Shown: positions 25,101-36,169 of the stretch, piece after piece | How the letters are laid out: the number at the start of each line of letters is the position of its first letter | Position numbering within the stretch: the stretch's first letter is position 1 | NCBI RefSeq assembly: GCF_023278565.1 | Contig: NC_064673.1 | Location: 1,178,001 to 1,242,000, forward strand | Origin: Colletotrichum lupini | Lineage: Eukaryota > Ascomycota > Sordariomycetes > Glomerellales > Glomerellaceae | DNA length: 64,000 nt | Direction: 5' to 3' | The notes under the pieces: model-generated | What the model was told of the DNA's origin: nothing | Seen by the model: only the letters and a program-made list of their open reading frames with translations | The model's database searches: none | Program-made: the position numbers and the translations under genes

Positions 25101-25497
25101 CTCGTTAATGTCAGAGGGCAAGATCGTCATGTTTGTCGGCGACGGAACCAACGATGCGGTGGCAGTCACCCAGGCTGATGTAGGCGTTCAACTTGGCAGC
25201 GCAGCTTCAGCCAGCGATGTCACCCGCGGAGCTGCAGATGTAGTTCTCCTTGCAGGCCTCGAGGGTATCCCCTTCGTGCTTGAGGTCAGCCGCGCCAGCT
25301 TCCACCGCATGGTGTTCAACTTTGTCTGGTCGGCCGTGTACAACGTGCTCGCCATCTTGCTTGCCGGAGGCGCGTTCGAGCCTGTCCACTTCAAGATTCC
25401 TCCCGCATATGCGGGCTTGGGTGAGATGGTCAGCGTGATCCCAGTCATCGTCGCTGCCCTGACAATGTTGGGAAAGAAGATCCGAACCGAGGTCTAA
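22171..25497 (+). CDS. Cys-rich P1B-type heavy-metal ATPase, Pca1/CrpA-like
   Basis: Three exons, 22171-22435, 22490-22558 and 22607-25497 (introns of 54 and 48 nt), give 1,074 aa. The family pumps Cu(I) or Cd(II) across a membrane and confers metal resistance. The first about 275 residues are rich in Cys and His (GCCSDEP, DDCCAGDGACDD, LECCTSKEEHCDEKC, QHKHHHHHG), a likely metal-sensing region. A heavy-metal-associated domain with GMTCSGC starts near residue 281. Pump motifs in order: TGES near 609, CPC in a membrane helix near 721, DKTGT with the phosphorylated Asp near 765, the HP dipeptide near 803 and GDGTND near 957. GDGTNDAVAVTQADVGV, rather than GDGINDAPAL, together with the Cys-rich head, fits the fungal Pca1/CrpA branch. 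Whether copper or cadmium is the main substrate cannot be read from the sequence. Confidence 0.93.
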
Positions 25498-25500
25498 GGG

Positions 25501-25551
25501 GCAGGTGTTGAACACGTGTGACGAGGCCTGGCTGGCACGTTCAACACCTGC
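25501..25551 (+). repeat. 13-bp perfect inverted repeat just after the metal ATPase stop codon
   Basis: GCAGGTGTTGAAC at 25501-25513 is the exact reverse complement of GTTCAACACCTGC at 25539-25551, with a 25-base loop. It begins 4 bases after the TAA, so in the mRNA it would form a GC-rich stem at the very start of the 3' UTR. It could act in mRNA stability or processing. There is no T-tract behaviour as in a bacterial terminator, and none would be expected here. Confidence 0.7.
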
Positions 25552-28500
25552 GGGCTGAGGCATAGGTCGATTTTTTCTTTCTCGTCATTACTGGTTGATG
25601 ACGGCTGTTCTGGGGGATAGGGATTCAACACCACCGACAAACGCAAAGGGATCGAAGTCTGGTCTGGGGTTTTGCTTACTTTGCTTCGTTTACGAGTGCG
25701 ATGAAGTCACTAGAGCAACCACGACTTGGTGGCTTCACTGGGCTTCTCACTTCCGCTCGCTCTGAGGTAGTTCTTACTACAAGAAGACGTTTAACGTGCC
25801 GAGGTCTGCCACTCTGGTGCATGGCTAGAAGAGGTGACCAATCGATTACGGGAATATGAATACAAGAGACTGCAATTGCTTGTCCAATCCTCCTTTTGCT
25901 TGTGTGACGATTTCTTGCCAAGTTACGCCCTCGATGCGAAAATAGCCTCAGTGTCATTCATGTATCGAAATGTGTGTTTATGAGAAACACGAGATGAGGC
26001 TTATCACAGATTCCCTGAAAACTAATCTCTTTCCACCTCTTCCAATTGAGCCGAACCTGACATGGCGGCTTGTGTGGGAAAGGGGGAACGCAGAGCCCTG
26101 AAGAGCCTCAGCACATCAGAGTTGTCTTATTACTGTGACCGAGCAGCGTCTTGTGAGATTTAGGACGTGAGGTCTGCTGAGAGTTGTTTCATTCTCTTCA
26201 AGGGAAGATTACATCAAAGTCGATTCGCCAAACGTACCTTGCCAGTGCCATGTACATACATGTTGGATTGCACAGCGAATCACGATTCACACGTTCTCCA
26301 ACCTCACTCATTGGCCATATCGGAATGGACCTACCTACAGCCGATGACGTCTTGCAACAATAATCCTCGCACTTTGGTATTTGGATTGCCCAATCCGGAG
26401 ACGTGCATTACCAAACAAAATCTCACCGCCCCGCCGAAAAGACGGGACTTGCTCCGGATCCACCGTGAAGTGCTGTCAACGGTGAACGGCCCCGCAGGAG
26501 CCCAGCCACCAAAACTCGGAGGGCAACGACGTGAACCAGCCACATGGAGCCCGGAGGACCAGCTTGTGATCTCGAACTCTCGAATCGAGCGCAGTCCACG
26601 GGGAGACGGGGTGTACGGATACAATAAAGTTATTGCGTCCTGCCATGAGAGTAAGCGTATCAAAGCATACAAGAACGTCAGCATCCTTGCACAGCTGCCA
26701 TGGGAGTCGTTGCTAGGGTGCAAATGTCGTGCAGGCGATGACAGCATATGTCATGTGCTGAGCGGTGAGAGTAAAGTATGAGGCGTCGTGATGCGAGAAG
26801 TGAGGCTGGGTGGCGACAAAAGTGTGGCATCGTCGCTATAGACCGTACTAACTCAAACCAACAACATGCAAAAGCCTGGCACATCGAGTTGACCACGTGA
26901 GCGTTCAAGGTGCGGATGTGACATGGAGCCGGGAGGGTGGATTGCATTCATCGGGATCGTGATTCTGGTCTTGATGCACCACGGAGGCTGACTTGCGTGG
27001 TTGGGTAAGTTCCACGATGGAGGTGGTTTGAGACCACCGACCAGTCACCGCCGGGCCGGATCGGTGTGTAAGCCGGTAAGGGTAGGGTTGCTGTTGGTCC
27101 GGCCGACAGCTGTGGGCGGCGAGGGAGAGAAAAAAAAAAGTAAAGAAACAAACGCGAGAGGAAGTGCGGACAGGGTTCAAGGTTTGACTCGTCGGCATTG
27201 CGATGACAGATTTGGCCAACAGATTGGATACCCGCTCTAAGCGCATGCGCGACTTGCAAGTGATGGGCATTTTTATTTTGAGTGACACTCTCTGCCTTGG
27301 AAGTTACCAAACAACGGATTTGCACGGGGACAGGGCAGTGACCCTGAATGCCAACAAGAGCCACGATGTGAAAGAGGCTGAGAATGGCAGGCTGTCTCAT
27401 CCATGGTCGATGGAGAGAAATAACTCGGAGTTGCGAAATAGGGTTTATGCGTGCAGCAAGTGGCATCGTCATGCGCAGTGGGGGCGGATCTCGTTCTTGT
27501 GCACATGTCGTGGTTTGGCGGCGGACGTGTGACCACCGGCCAAGCCCGCAGCGTTTTTGGCGTCCGGTTCCTTGGGTTGTAGGCGGATCGTAAAGTGCGT
27601 TGGCGCTTGTTGGCTTCGGGCTCCCATGCAGTTGAGGAGGGATGGCCATTTGTACGTGGACTGGATGTAAGGATGACCGTCTAATGCAGGGTACTCGTTG
27701 GGCAACTGAACCGTCGTCAGTCGGTCCAGTGGTGGTAGGTCCTTTAGATAGACGAGAAGGTATAGAGAACTAAGGCGATGGATGTTGACCGAGAGTTTGC
27801 GAACACACCCGGCTGTGAAAGTCTGAAGTTTCGAGGTCGGCGAGTGGAACTTTCTGGTTCCGTATATCGGCGCTTTACTCAGGTCCGGGCAGGCAGGCAG
27901 GCACGGCCACCATACAGGAAGACGGCAGGTTCGGGATGGTAACTTGACTGGCAACTGCAGCTCGGTCGATCTGATGTCGTGCCTGCCGGTGCCTTGGACT
28001 GAAGCAACATAAGCAGCAGATTGAGCAGCAAAAGGAAGGCATGGAGGGGTCTTGGCACGGCTCTTGCTGTTTGTGTTTGATCTGCCCACCCAATGGAAGG
28101 CGCGGACCGGCATGAGAATGCGACTGCCAAACACTCACCTTCCTCACCTCACCTTAAGGTACCCTTACCTTAGGTAATACAGTAAGTAGCGAGGGACTAA
28201 ACGCTTATCTAATCTGATCTTGCTATTCTGAGCTCCGTAACCATCCGGACTCCTCTTTTGTCTTTGTCATTTTTTTATCCTTCGGGAAGCGTTGCACATT
28301 TTTTGTTCGGGCTCAAACGGGAGGCGCCTCATCTTGCCCTTTTCCAGCAGCCGGTCGCCGCAGACGGGAAGCTCAGCCTCCTCACGTTTGTCCAATGTTT
28401 GTCCGTCACTACTTCGTACATACGTAGTACACTACCTATAGTATGTCAACTCCAACTTTTGCTTATGGTTTATTACCCGCTGCTGACGCCGCAGTCCCCT

Positions 28501-30695
28501 TGTTGCGCACGGCCTCTGGGGGTTCCATCATTTGACAGGGCTGCCCGGAACGACTACTTTGCATCGGCTTATTAGCCAAACGCCAATAGGCCCAAATACT
28601 CTGTACCATGCTCTCTTCTGGATAGGCCATGCGGCATGCCATGGCAGATGCGAATCGGCTCGTTAGAGTGGTGTCATCCCGCCATGTCCGCCTGATGCCC
28701 CCATTCTACCCGCCAGAGACCCACGAGCTACTAATTAGTAATGGGAGAGGCGTATCCGTACCGATCCTGATAGACCAAGGGACCAAGGACATGGGCTTCG
28801 CTTCCCGCCCGAGCCGTCGATAGCTTCGACAATCCCAACTCTGATCGGGTCTTGGCTCGACCCTCATACATACTGCCCATTCAGCTTACGTGCCGTGTCT
28901 GCGACGCCTGCACCTCGTCCTGCGGCCTCCGAACCTCTCCTCTGGGGCTGCCCAGTCTGCCTGCATGCCGTGTCGTTGGACCAGGCTGCTCGTTGGATCG
29001 TCGTCCTGCAGCCTGCAGTGCGAGGCAAGCTGCAAGTCGCGGCAGCCTGGGATCGCCGCAAATCGACAATTCCCCCTTGGAAAGCCCATCTTACCCATCG
29101 CTAAGGCGGCAGCAGCACACCCTTACCGTTACAGCTCTTCCAATGAGACCGGGGTCTAGAGGAACTTCTGCTGTGCCTTGCTCTAGTTGCACACAAGCCC
29201 GGCTCTCAGGGGACCATTCACCGTCTTTGCATTTGTAATGACCATCATTTCTCACAATCCGCTGTGCTGAACACACCGCAAGGTTGTTGATATTGTACAC
29301 GACATTGACAGCCGGCGGGCGGCATACGCAGCATGAACCTGGAATGGGATGAGGTAGGCTGGCCGCAGACTTGGCCGTGGAGAAAGAAATTGCATGCCTC
29401 CTGCTCTACCAAGCTTCCTGCTATGCTTCCCTTCCCCTTCCAACAGCACCTTGGATCATAGTTATTCACGGTCAAAACACCACCGACTGCTGAGTCGAGT
29501 CAGGAATGTTGCTCCATTTCGTACAGCACGGTCCCAGAAGGGCACAAACAGAGAGGAGAGTGACGGGAATCCCTCCGCAAACACACAGACGCACAAGATT
29601 CGGATACCAGGCACAGGCGGCACCCTTGATCCCTCATCCCTCATCCTAGGCCCCTTGAGTCCTTGACAAGCATCGCATCCGAGCACTGACTGGCATCCTC
29701 ACCTCCAGGCTCCAGGCCTCCCAAGCATGGACCCAACAGCCAGGATTAGGGCCATGGGTTGGAGGAACTTGGAGGAACTTGGAGCTGCGCCCGGGTCACT
29801 GGCCTTTCTGGGCAAGGCTAAACCCCCACGGACAACTGTCATTCGTCCACCAATCCGTAACTCGTTTTTTCTCTCGCTTTCAACCTGTGCCAGCGAAATC
29901 CCATCTGCACCTCTTACGTTGCATCATCTTTTCAGCCCATTCACACAACGTCCGTCATCCCTAGACGTCCGCGAAACCGCCGCCGGTCAACAATTCGACA
30001 CCGGTGTGGTTCCCTACCAGCGCAGTAGTTGCAACTTGCCGCTCCAGCTTCTTGGGGTTCCCACCGATCTGATTCCACTCTAAACCCGCTAGTGTTCCTT
30101 TTCTTGGCCACCAAGAGCCTTTCCCCCGTCTACCAACCGAGACAAGCGGCCCAATACTGCCAAACAAAACCCGGTGCCACGCCTCAGCTCACGAAAGGGA
30201 GAGGGAGCAGCATCAAGGCAGGGCAGGGTAGGCCAGTTCACAGGAATAGGACCTCTACTTGCGGTCAACGTCTAGGCTTCCGTTCAATCGTCCGAGTTGT
30301 GCCAACTTTGGCCAGTCAAGGTTCCGTGCCGTTCCGTTAACGCAGCTGGGCCACATCACACATTGAATCAGCACACAAACAGACTATCCGTACGGAGTAC
30401 ACTTCTCAGTCTCTAGTTTCTCTCATTCTCAGTCTCTTTCCCTCTATCGTCCACACCCCCGACGATAGCCACCCCCACCAAGCTACCATTCCCACACCCA
30501 CGCCCACTCCCTCCAGACCAGTCCGCCGCGGTGCCCCCCTCCATCCCTCCATCCAGAGCCCACGGTCAAGGTCCATGGTCCACAGTCCACTCACACTACT
30601 CGCGCTTCCCTGTCGTCTCTGTTTCTGACCCGTCACTCGTTGCTTCTTCTTGCCTGTCCGGGCTACTGCCACTGGCACTCGACTGGTGAGGAGCC
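25552..30695. other. 5.1-kb gene-poor interval
   Basis: Many short ORFs occur on both strands, most without an ATG. None shows family motifs or plausible splice partners. The longest (27469-28134 minus, 221 codons) opens with GTG, and its translation resembles nothing I know. Noted elements: a poly-A tract near 27128, the unit ccttaccttaggta near 28163, direct repeats ggaggaactt near 29761, and the palindrome ATCCGTACGGAGTA at 30386-30399. The last about 300 bases are CT/CA-rich and look like the promoter and leader of the OPT gene. A non-coding transcript cannot be excluded. Confidence 0.5.
30386..30399. promoter_or_regulatory. Near-palindrome ATCCGTACGGAGTA
   Basis: Part of a recurring palindrome (full form TACTCCGTACGGAGTA) seen in several non-coding stretches of this window. 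Here it lies about 300 bases upstream of the OPT transporter start. Function unknown. Confidence 0.35.
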
Positions 30696-33600
30696 ATGAG
30701 CCAAAGAAGGGCATCCGGCCACAAAAGCAAGCCAAAGGCACCTTTCCCTCCCGACCCCGACGCCGATACGGTTGCTTTGGCTCTAGAACCTCTGCCTCTT
30801 CTTACACCTGCAGACGGTCCCACGAACGACAGCACTGCCGCTGCTGAAGCTGATGTTGCGAATCCTTCGACTACCTCGTCATCCGTACAAACCGCCGCCT
30901 CTGACCCATATAACACGGCACGCCACCCTCGATCTCGCCCTTCCACTTTGCGAAGCCGACCCTCTACCCTTTCCCACGCTTCCAGCGCCGGCGAACATGG
31001 TGACGATACGATCGAACCGATCCCTCAGTCTCCCGTCCCGCATCTAGACGACGGCACAATGCCTTCGAAACCTTCTCTCTTGCACTCTTCGCGCGACGAC
31101 GCCCCTTCATACGGCGCCGTATCCCAAGATCCCAGCCGCAATGTATCACCTACCGGGAGTGATTCAAGGACGGGAAACGCACATCCAATGCGATATGTAT
31201 CCGACACCACCAGGTCAGCTTCCTCGAGGTTCTCCACTGCCTCGAGAAGGGAGAGCTCTCGTCTGTCCGAGGAGTTGGATGCTGCCGCCCTTACAACCGG
31301 GCTGGAGGGGCGCTTTGGTGTAACCCAAGCTCCGGTGACGACAAACATGCTCGAGGATGCAAAATCAGACGCGGCCGAGGACGAGGTGGACTACGATGAC
31401 TACACAGGCAGCGAACCCGACGAGGATCCGGCTGATAATTCGCCTCACGAAGTCGTCCGCGCCTCGGTGCCACCAACGGATAATATCACTCTGTCCATCA
31501 ACACTCCGAGAATGTGGACGCTGTCGTTTTTGTTTTCAGTGCTTGGTTCCTCTACCAACTTGTTCTTCTCGCTACGATACCCCAGTGTTGCTATTACGCC
31601 CGTCATTGCCTTGTTGCTTGTCCACCCACTTGGTCTCATGTGGGACTACCTCCTCAAATATCACAGCGATCCTGCGGAGGAATTTCTGGATGGTGTTCTC
31701 CAGACTGATGCCGTGAACCGGCCGCCAGCGAAACGATCCGTGACCCGATTTCGCAGATGGCTTGCGCAAGGTCGGTGGAACGAAAAGGAGCATACTTGCG
31801 TCTACGTGAGCAGCAACGTCTCGTTCGGCTTCGCTTTTGCTACCGACGTCATTGTCGAGCAGTCTAGGTTTTACCACCAGGAAGCCACAATCACCTATCA
31901 AATTCTCCTGATCCTGTCGACTCAAATCCTCGGCTACGCTTTTGCCGGCCTTACGCGTCGATTTCTGGTTCGACCCAGCGGTATGATTTGGCCCGGAACC
32001 TTGATGTCTGCGGCCATGTTCGGGACTCTCCACAAGGAAGAGAACAGGATCGCGGACGGCTGGAGGATCTCGAGGTGGAAGTTTTTCTACCTCGTTTGGT
32101 TCGGCGGTTTCGTCTTTTACTTCCTTCCCGGCCTCCTGATGCCTTGTCTCAGCTACTTCAACGTCATTACGTGGTTTGCGCCGAAAAACGTGGTGGTTGC
32201 CAACCTATTTGGCACTGTTTCTGGCCTGGGACTGTTCCCCCTGACCTTCGACTGGGCTCAGGTCACGTATATTGGATCTCCCCTTTTGGTCCCTTTCTGG
32301 GCTGCGATGAACGTCATTGGCGGTCTCGTCATCGTCATGTGGCTCATTGCGCCTATCGCCTACTACGCCAATGTGTTCTACTCATCGTATATGCCAATTT
32401 TGTCTTCTGCGGTATTCGACAACAAGGGCAAGGTCTACGATGTGAGCAAGATCCTGACATCCGAGTTCCTCTTCGACAGAGATGCATACAGCAAGTACAG
32501 TCGAGTGTTCCTGCCCATCACCTATGTGCTCAGCTATGGTGTTCAGTTCGCTGCCCTGGCGGCGCTGCTGACGCACACGGTTTGCTGGCATGGCAAGGAT
32601 ATGTGGAATACGTGGAAAACGGCCATGGCGGAAGCTCGCAATGAAGGCCAGGCGGTTTACCAGCCTGTCTCGGGCAGCTCTGAGCACATCAGACCCCAGC
32701 GATCATTCAGCAGTCACGGAGGTCTCTCAAGATCTTCATCCAACCTCGAGGGCATGATGTTCCGAGAAGATGTTCACTGCCGGCTGATGAAGCGGTACAA
32801 GGATGCTCCCCTTTCCTGGTATCTAGCAACGTTCGTCTCGATGCTGGCAGTGGGCATTTTTGTCGTCGAATAGTAAGACTCACCTCACAAATTGAATCGA
32901 TTATAGGCTAACAGTATAGTTACCCCATCCACCTCCCGTGGTACGGCTTGCTCATGTCACTGGGGATCTGCGCCATATTCTTCATTCCTAATGGCATCAT
33001 CATGGCAGTGACCAATCAGCACAGCAGCATCTACCTCATCTGCCAGCTCATCTGCGGCGCCGTGTTCCCTGGCCGCCCAATCGCAAACATGGTGTTTGTC
33101 ACCTATGGCTACATCTCGTCAGCTCAAGGCATCAAGTTTGCCTCTGATCTCAAGCTCGGCCATTATATGAAGATTCCGCCCCGCATTATGTTTTCGGTGC
33201 AAATGGTGGCCACGATCGTGTCGTCCCTGACCCAGATTGGCGTTCTCAATTGGATGTTTGCCAATGTCAAGGGTATTTGTACGCCAGAGGCTGTTAATGG
33301 CTTCACATGCCCGATCGCGCGTGTGCACTTCAATGGCTCCATTCTCTGGGGTGTGGTTGGACCGGGCGAGTTCTTCGGACCGAACGCAACGTACCGCGGA
33401 CTTGTGTGGTGCTTCCTGATTGGAGCCATCGCGCCGATTCCCCTGTGGCTCTACGCGCGCAAAAACAGGCACAGCATTCTCCGAAAGATCAATCTACCGG
33501 TCGTCTTCGGGTCCATGGCGTGGATCCCACCAGCGACGGGGCTCAACTTCTCGGTATGGGCGGTGGTATGCTATGTGTTCAACTACCTGGTCAAGAGGAG

Positions 33601-33823
33601 AAAGAGCGCGTGGTGGGCAAAGTACACTATGACTATGAGCGCGGCGTTGGACTCGAGTCTGGCGTTCGGCATCGTCGTGGTGTTCTTTGGCTTCGTCTAC
33701 CCCGGGCACATGAAGGGCTTCAAATGGTGGGGTACAGAAGTGTACAAGCAGGGCTGCGACTGGCAAGCGTGCTCGTATAACACAGTGCCTGAGGGAGGGC
33801 ATTTCGGCCCCGACAAGTGGTGA
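30696..33823 (+). CDS. OPT-family oligopeptide transporter
   Basis: Two exons, 30696-32872 and 32920-33823 (47-nt intron), give 1,026 aa. OPT proteins are proton-coupled carriers of small peptides or peptide-like and metal-chelate substrates, usually in the plasma membrane. The first about 270 residues are a hydrophilic Ser/Pro/Asp-rich cytosolic extension (SRPSTLRSRPSTLSHASSAG; EDEVDYDDYTGSEPDEDP). Membrane spans begin with MWTLSFLFSVLGSSTNLFF near residue 273. Family motifs include FPGRPIANMVFVTYGY and LGHYMKIPPRIMF in exon 2, and the C-terminal WWGTEVYKQGCDWQAC. A second cytosolic stretch near residues 645-700 is Ser-rich (SSHGGLSRSSSNLEG) and a likely phosphorylation site. The start at 30696 (gagccATGag) opens the frame; an intron in the leader cannot be excluded. 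Confidence 0.93.
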
Positions 33824-34982
33824 TCCCTTTTGGCGACACGAAACGAAACGACTTTATGGAAATTCTTTGATGCATTTTTCGGCATGGCAAGCAGGTATAG
33901 GGATGGCATAGTTTTTGGATTAAGATGCAAGAGATGGAGTTTTGCCATTGGCCGGGGTTGATTCAAGCCCTAGGGATACTCATTCACGCATTTAGAAGCA
34001 CGTCATAGAGAGATGCTGCGTTGCGAAATTTGATGCAAAGACCACTTTGGGTCTTGGTTTACGCCTGCCTCGATTCGTGCTGATGAATACAATCTGAAAT
34101 GAACACTGAGTCACAGGATCCAAATAGAGAAACCAGTGACTCTTATTCCCGCGCGTAAGCGTCGTACACTACGAAGATCAAATCCGTCATCGTGGCTCCA
34201 AACCGTTTGATGCCCCCTCGTCGAAACCCAACTCGTTGCTGTCCGTGCCGGGACATCACCGACCTTCTCGAAACGGACTGGGGGCGGCATCTGAATCCTT
34301 CCGTTGTGGGCGCAAGTAAGTCGGAGAACTGTATGCGAGATTGACATTGCCATGAAGGAAAATGAGTCAGCCTGCCCCTTGCTGGGATAGGTTAAGCTAG
34401 GCGATTTTGGGGTTGGAATGAACAGTGAGGCCAAATTCGGGTGGATTGATCTTTGCGGCTGGCGCTACTCTCGTATTGGCTGACGGGTGCTGTTGGAGCC
34501 GCTGCCGATTGCGACGTTCCATGGAAAGCGAGTGTGGGAGGGTCTTTGTCCTGTATTCTGACGGCCGTCAGCACATTTAGGATTCGGTTGAGAGGATCGC
34601 GATGGGCAGGGGGCTTGGAGTATCGGATTGTTGATATTGAGAGGGGTTGGAGGTTCGAGGGGTGAGGGGCATTGAAGTTGAGGATTTAAGAGGGCTCTGT
34701 AGGACGGCGATTCGAGAGTTGAAAAGACGCTGATAGCTTTTCATCCCATTCGTCTTGTTTGTCCTGATTCAAGTCTCGTTCTTGACGAATTACAGTTGCG
34801 CTCATACATTTCAACCCCCAGAAACTCAATCCGTTCCAACTTGAACGTCAGTTCATCTCAACACCAAACCCAAAGCAAATATCGCAACCACCATCAACAC
34901 CAGCTCAAACAAAGCAAGACAACCCACCTACCCACCAAAAAAAACCTCTCACACAAATCTCCTCCCAAAATCTTCGTCAACC
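33824..34982. other. Intergenic between the OPT and GNAT genes
   Basis: 3' flank of the OPT gene, then about 300 bases of CA-rich leader immediately before the GNAT start (many caac/aaac units and an A8 tract near 34939). A 70-codon ORF at 34453-34665 begins with TTG and matches nothing. No other element seen. Confidence 0.55.
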
Positions 34983-35666
34983 ATGGCGCCGACACAAGCA
35001 TCCCACCTCCCCACGACCCTCCGCTCGCCGACCCACCCGCTCCTCCTCCGCACCCTGGAGGAATCGGATTTCGCCGCCGTCTCGGCCGTGCTCTCGGACC
35101 CGGAAAATACAAAGTACGACCCGCACGCCTCGGCTATCTCCCCCGAGGTGGCCAAGATTGTGATTGCGAGGATGAGGGAGAGCGCTTCCGTGCCGAGCGT
35201 CGTCGACGAGGCGAGCGGCAAGGTCGTGAGCGGGCCGGGGAGGGTGAATTTAGTCATCGTTCATGTTGGTGATGGTAGCGGGGACACGGAATCGTCGGGG
35301 GGAAAGGAGGAGCGGGGGGAGGAGGGAACGGTCATCGGGTTCGGTGGGTACGGCGGCATCAACGAGCAGGAAGAGGACGGGCGGAGGATCAGAGTCGGCG
35401 ACGTGGGCGTCATGATTAATCCGGGGTATCGGGGCCGGGGGTTCGCGGCCGAGGCGGTGCGGTTGGCCGTCGAGTGGGGGTTTAGGAGGGTCGCCGAGGG
35501 CGGGCTGCAGCTCGAGAGGGTGAGCGCTACGATGAGCGAGAGGAATGTGCCGATGAGGGGGTTGGTTGAGAAGAGGTTTGGGTGGGCGGGGGTTGTGAAG
35601 CCTGGGAAGGGGGAGGGGGATGGGGAGGTGTTTTTCGAGGTTACGGGGGAGACGTGGAGGAGGTGA
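34983..35666 (+). CDS. GNAT-family N-acetyltransferase
   Basis: A single-exon gene of 227 aa. The fold is the RimJ/RimL-type GNAT, which moves an acetyl group from acetyl-CoA to an amine. It shows the start LLLRTLEESDFAAVSAVLSD, the strand VIGFGGYGGINEQ and the acetyl-CoA loop NPGYRGRGFAAEAVRLAVEWGF (the RGRGFA core near residues 147-153). The later motif RVSATMSERNVPMRGLVEKR follows. Between residues 95 and 115 there is a Gly/Glu-rich insertion (SSGGKEERGEEG). The ATG at 34983 has C-rich, A-rich context (caaccATGg). The substrate cannot be predicted. The gene is very GC-rich and uses few A-ending codons. Confidence 0.87.
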   Translation: MAPTQASHLPTTLRSPTHPLLLRTLEESDFAAVSAVLSDPENTKYDPHASAISPEVAKIVIARMRESASVPSVVDEASGKVVSGPGRVNLVIVHVGDGSGDTESSGGKEERGEEGTVIGFGGYGGINEQEEDGRRIRVGDVGVMINPGYRGRGFAAEAVRLAVEWGFRRVAEGGLQLERVSATMSERNVPMRGLVEKRFGWAGVVKPGKGEGDGEVFFEVTGETWRR

Positions 35667-36169
35667 ACGGGGTTTGGTGAACTGGGAAGGGTATCTGAGG
35701 TTTGTTTGAGAGCGGTTGGAGATCTGGGTTTGGTTTCGTTTTGTCTTTGTTGTTTCCCGTCTTGATTGAGGGGCGGCTCACGTTGAACGGGTTTATTCAA
35801 GAATGAAAGGGTGATGTCGCCCCTAAGTAGGGAGCTATCAAACCAGAAAGAAATAGCGGCAGAAATCATTCTTAATATCATAGAATTTGATGCCCATCCG
35901 AGACCTAGAGTCGTATGTACTATTCTACTGGGCGGGCTCCAAGGTTGGACCAGAGTCATCTTACAGTATGATCGTATGAGGCGCCTATGGTGTCTTGGCT
36001 TCGATGCCTCCAAAACCCAGGCCAGTTAGCTCATGTTGGTAGATCTGTAGGCGGAGTCTGGAAGGACACGAGATTGTTCACGGAGAAGATTAAACAGCCG
36101 AATCACATCGAGTACACATCACTAAAGTGAAGTTGAATGTCAGTTGTTTCTTTGCGTCCTACGCAAAGC
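35667..36169. other. Convergent 3' flanks of GNAT and GT31-like genes
   Basis: About 500 bases of untranslated sequence between two genes that end tail to tail. A 72-codon plus-strand ORF at 35811 matches nothing. Confidence 0.55.

Noticed and set aside
25501..25551. Reading the inverted repeat as a bacterial-type terminator
   Set aside because: The window is eukaryotic and no T tract follows; it is reported only as a stem-forming repeat.
26167..26781. 204-codon plus-strand ORF
   Set aside because: Opens with GTG, no family resemblance, no splice partner.
27469..28134. 221-codon minus-strand ORF with Leu-rich segments
   Set aside because: Opens with GTG. The Leu-rich part looked briefly like an F-box/LRR tail, but there is no repeat register and no upstream exon.
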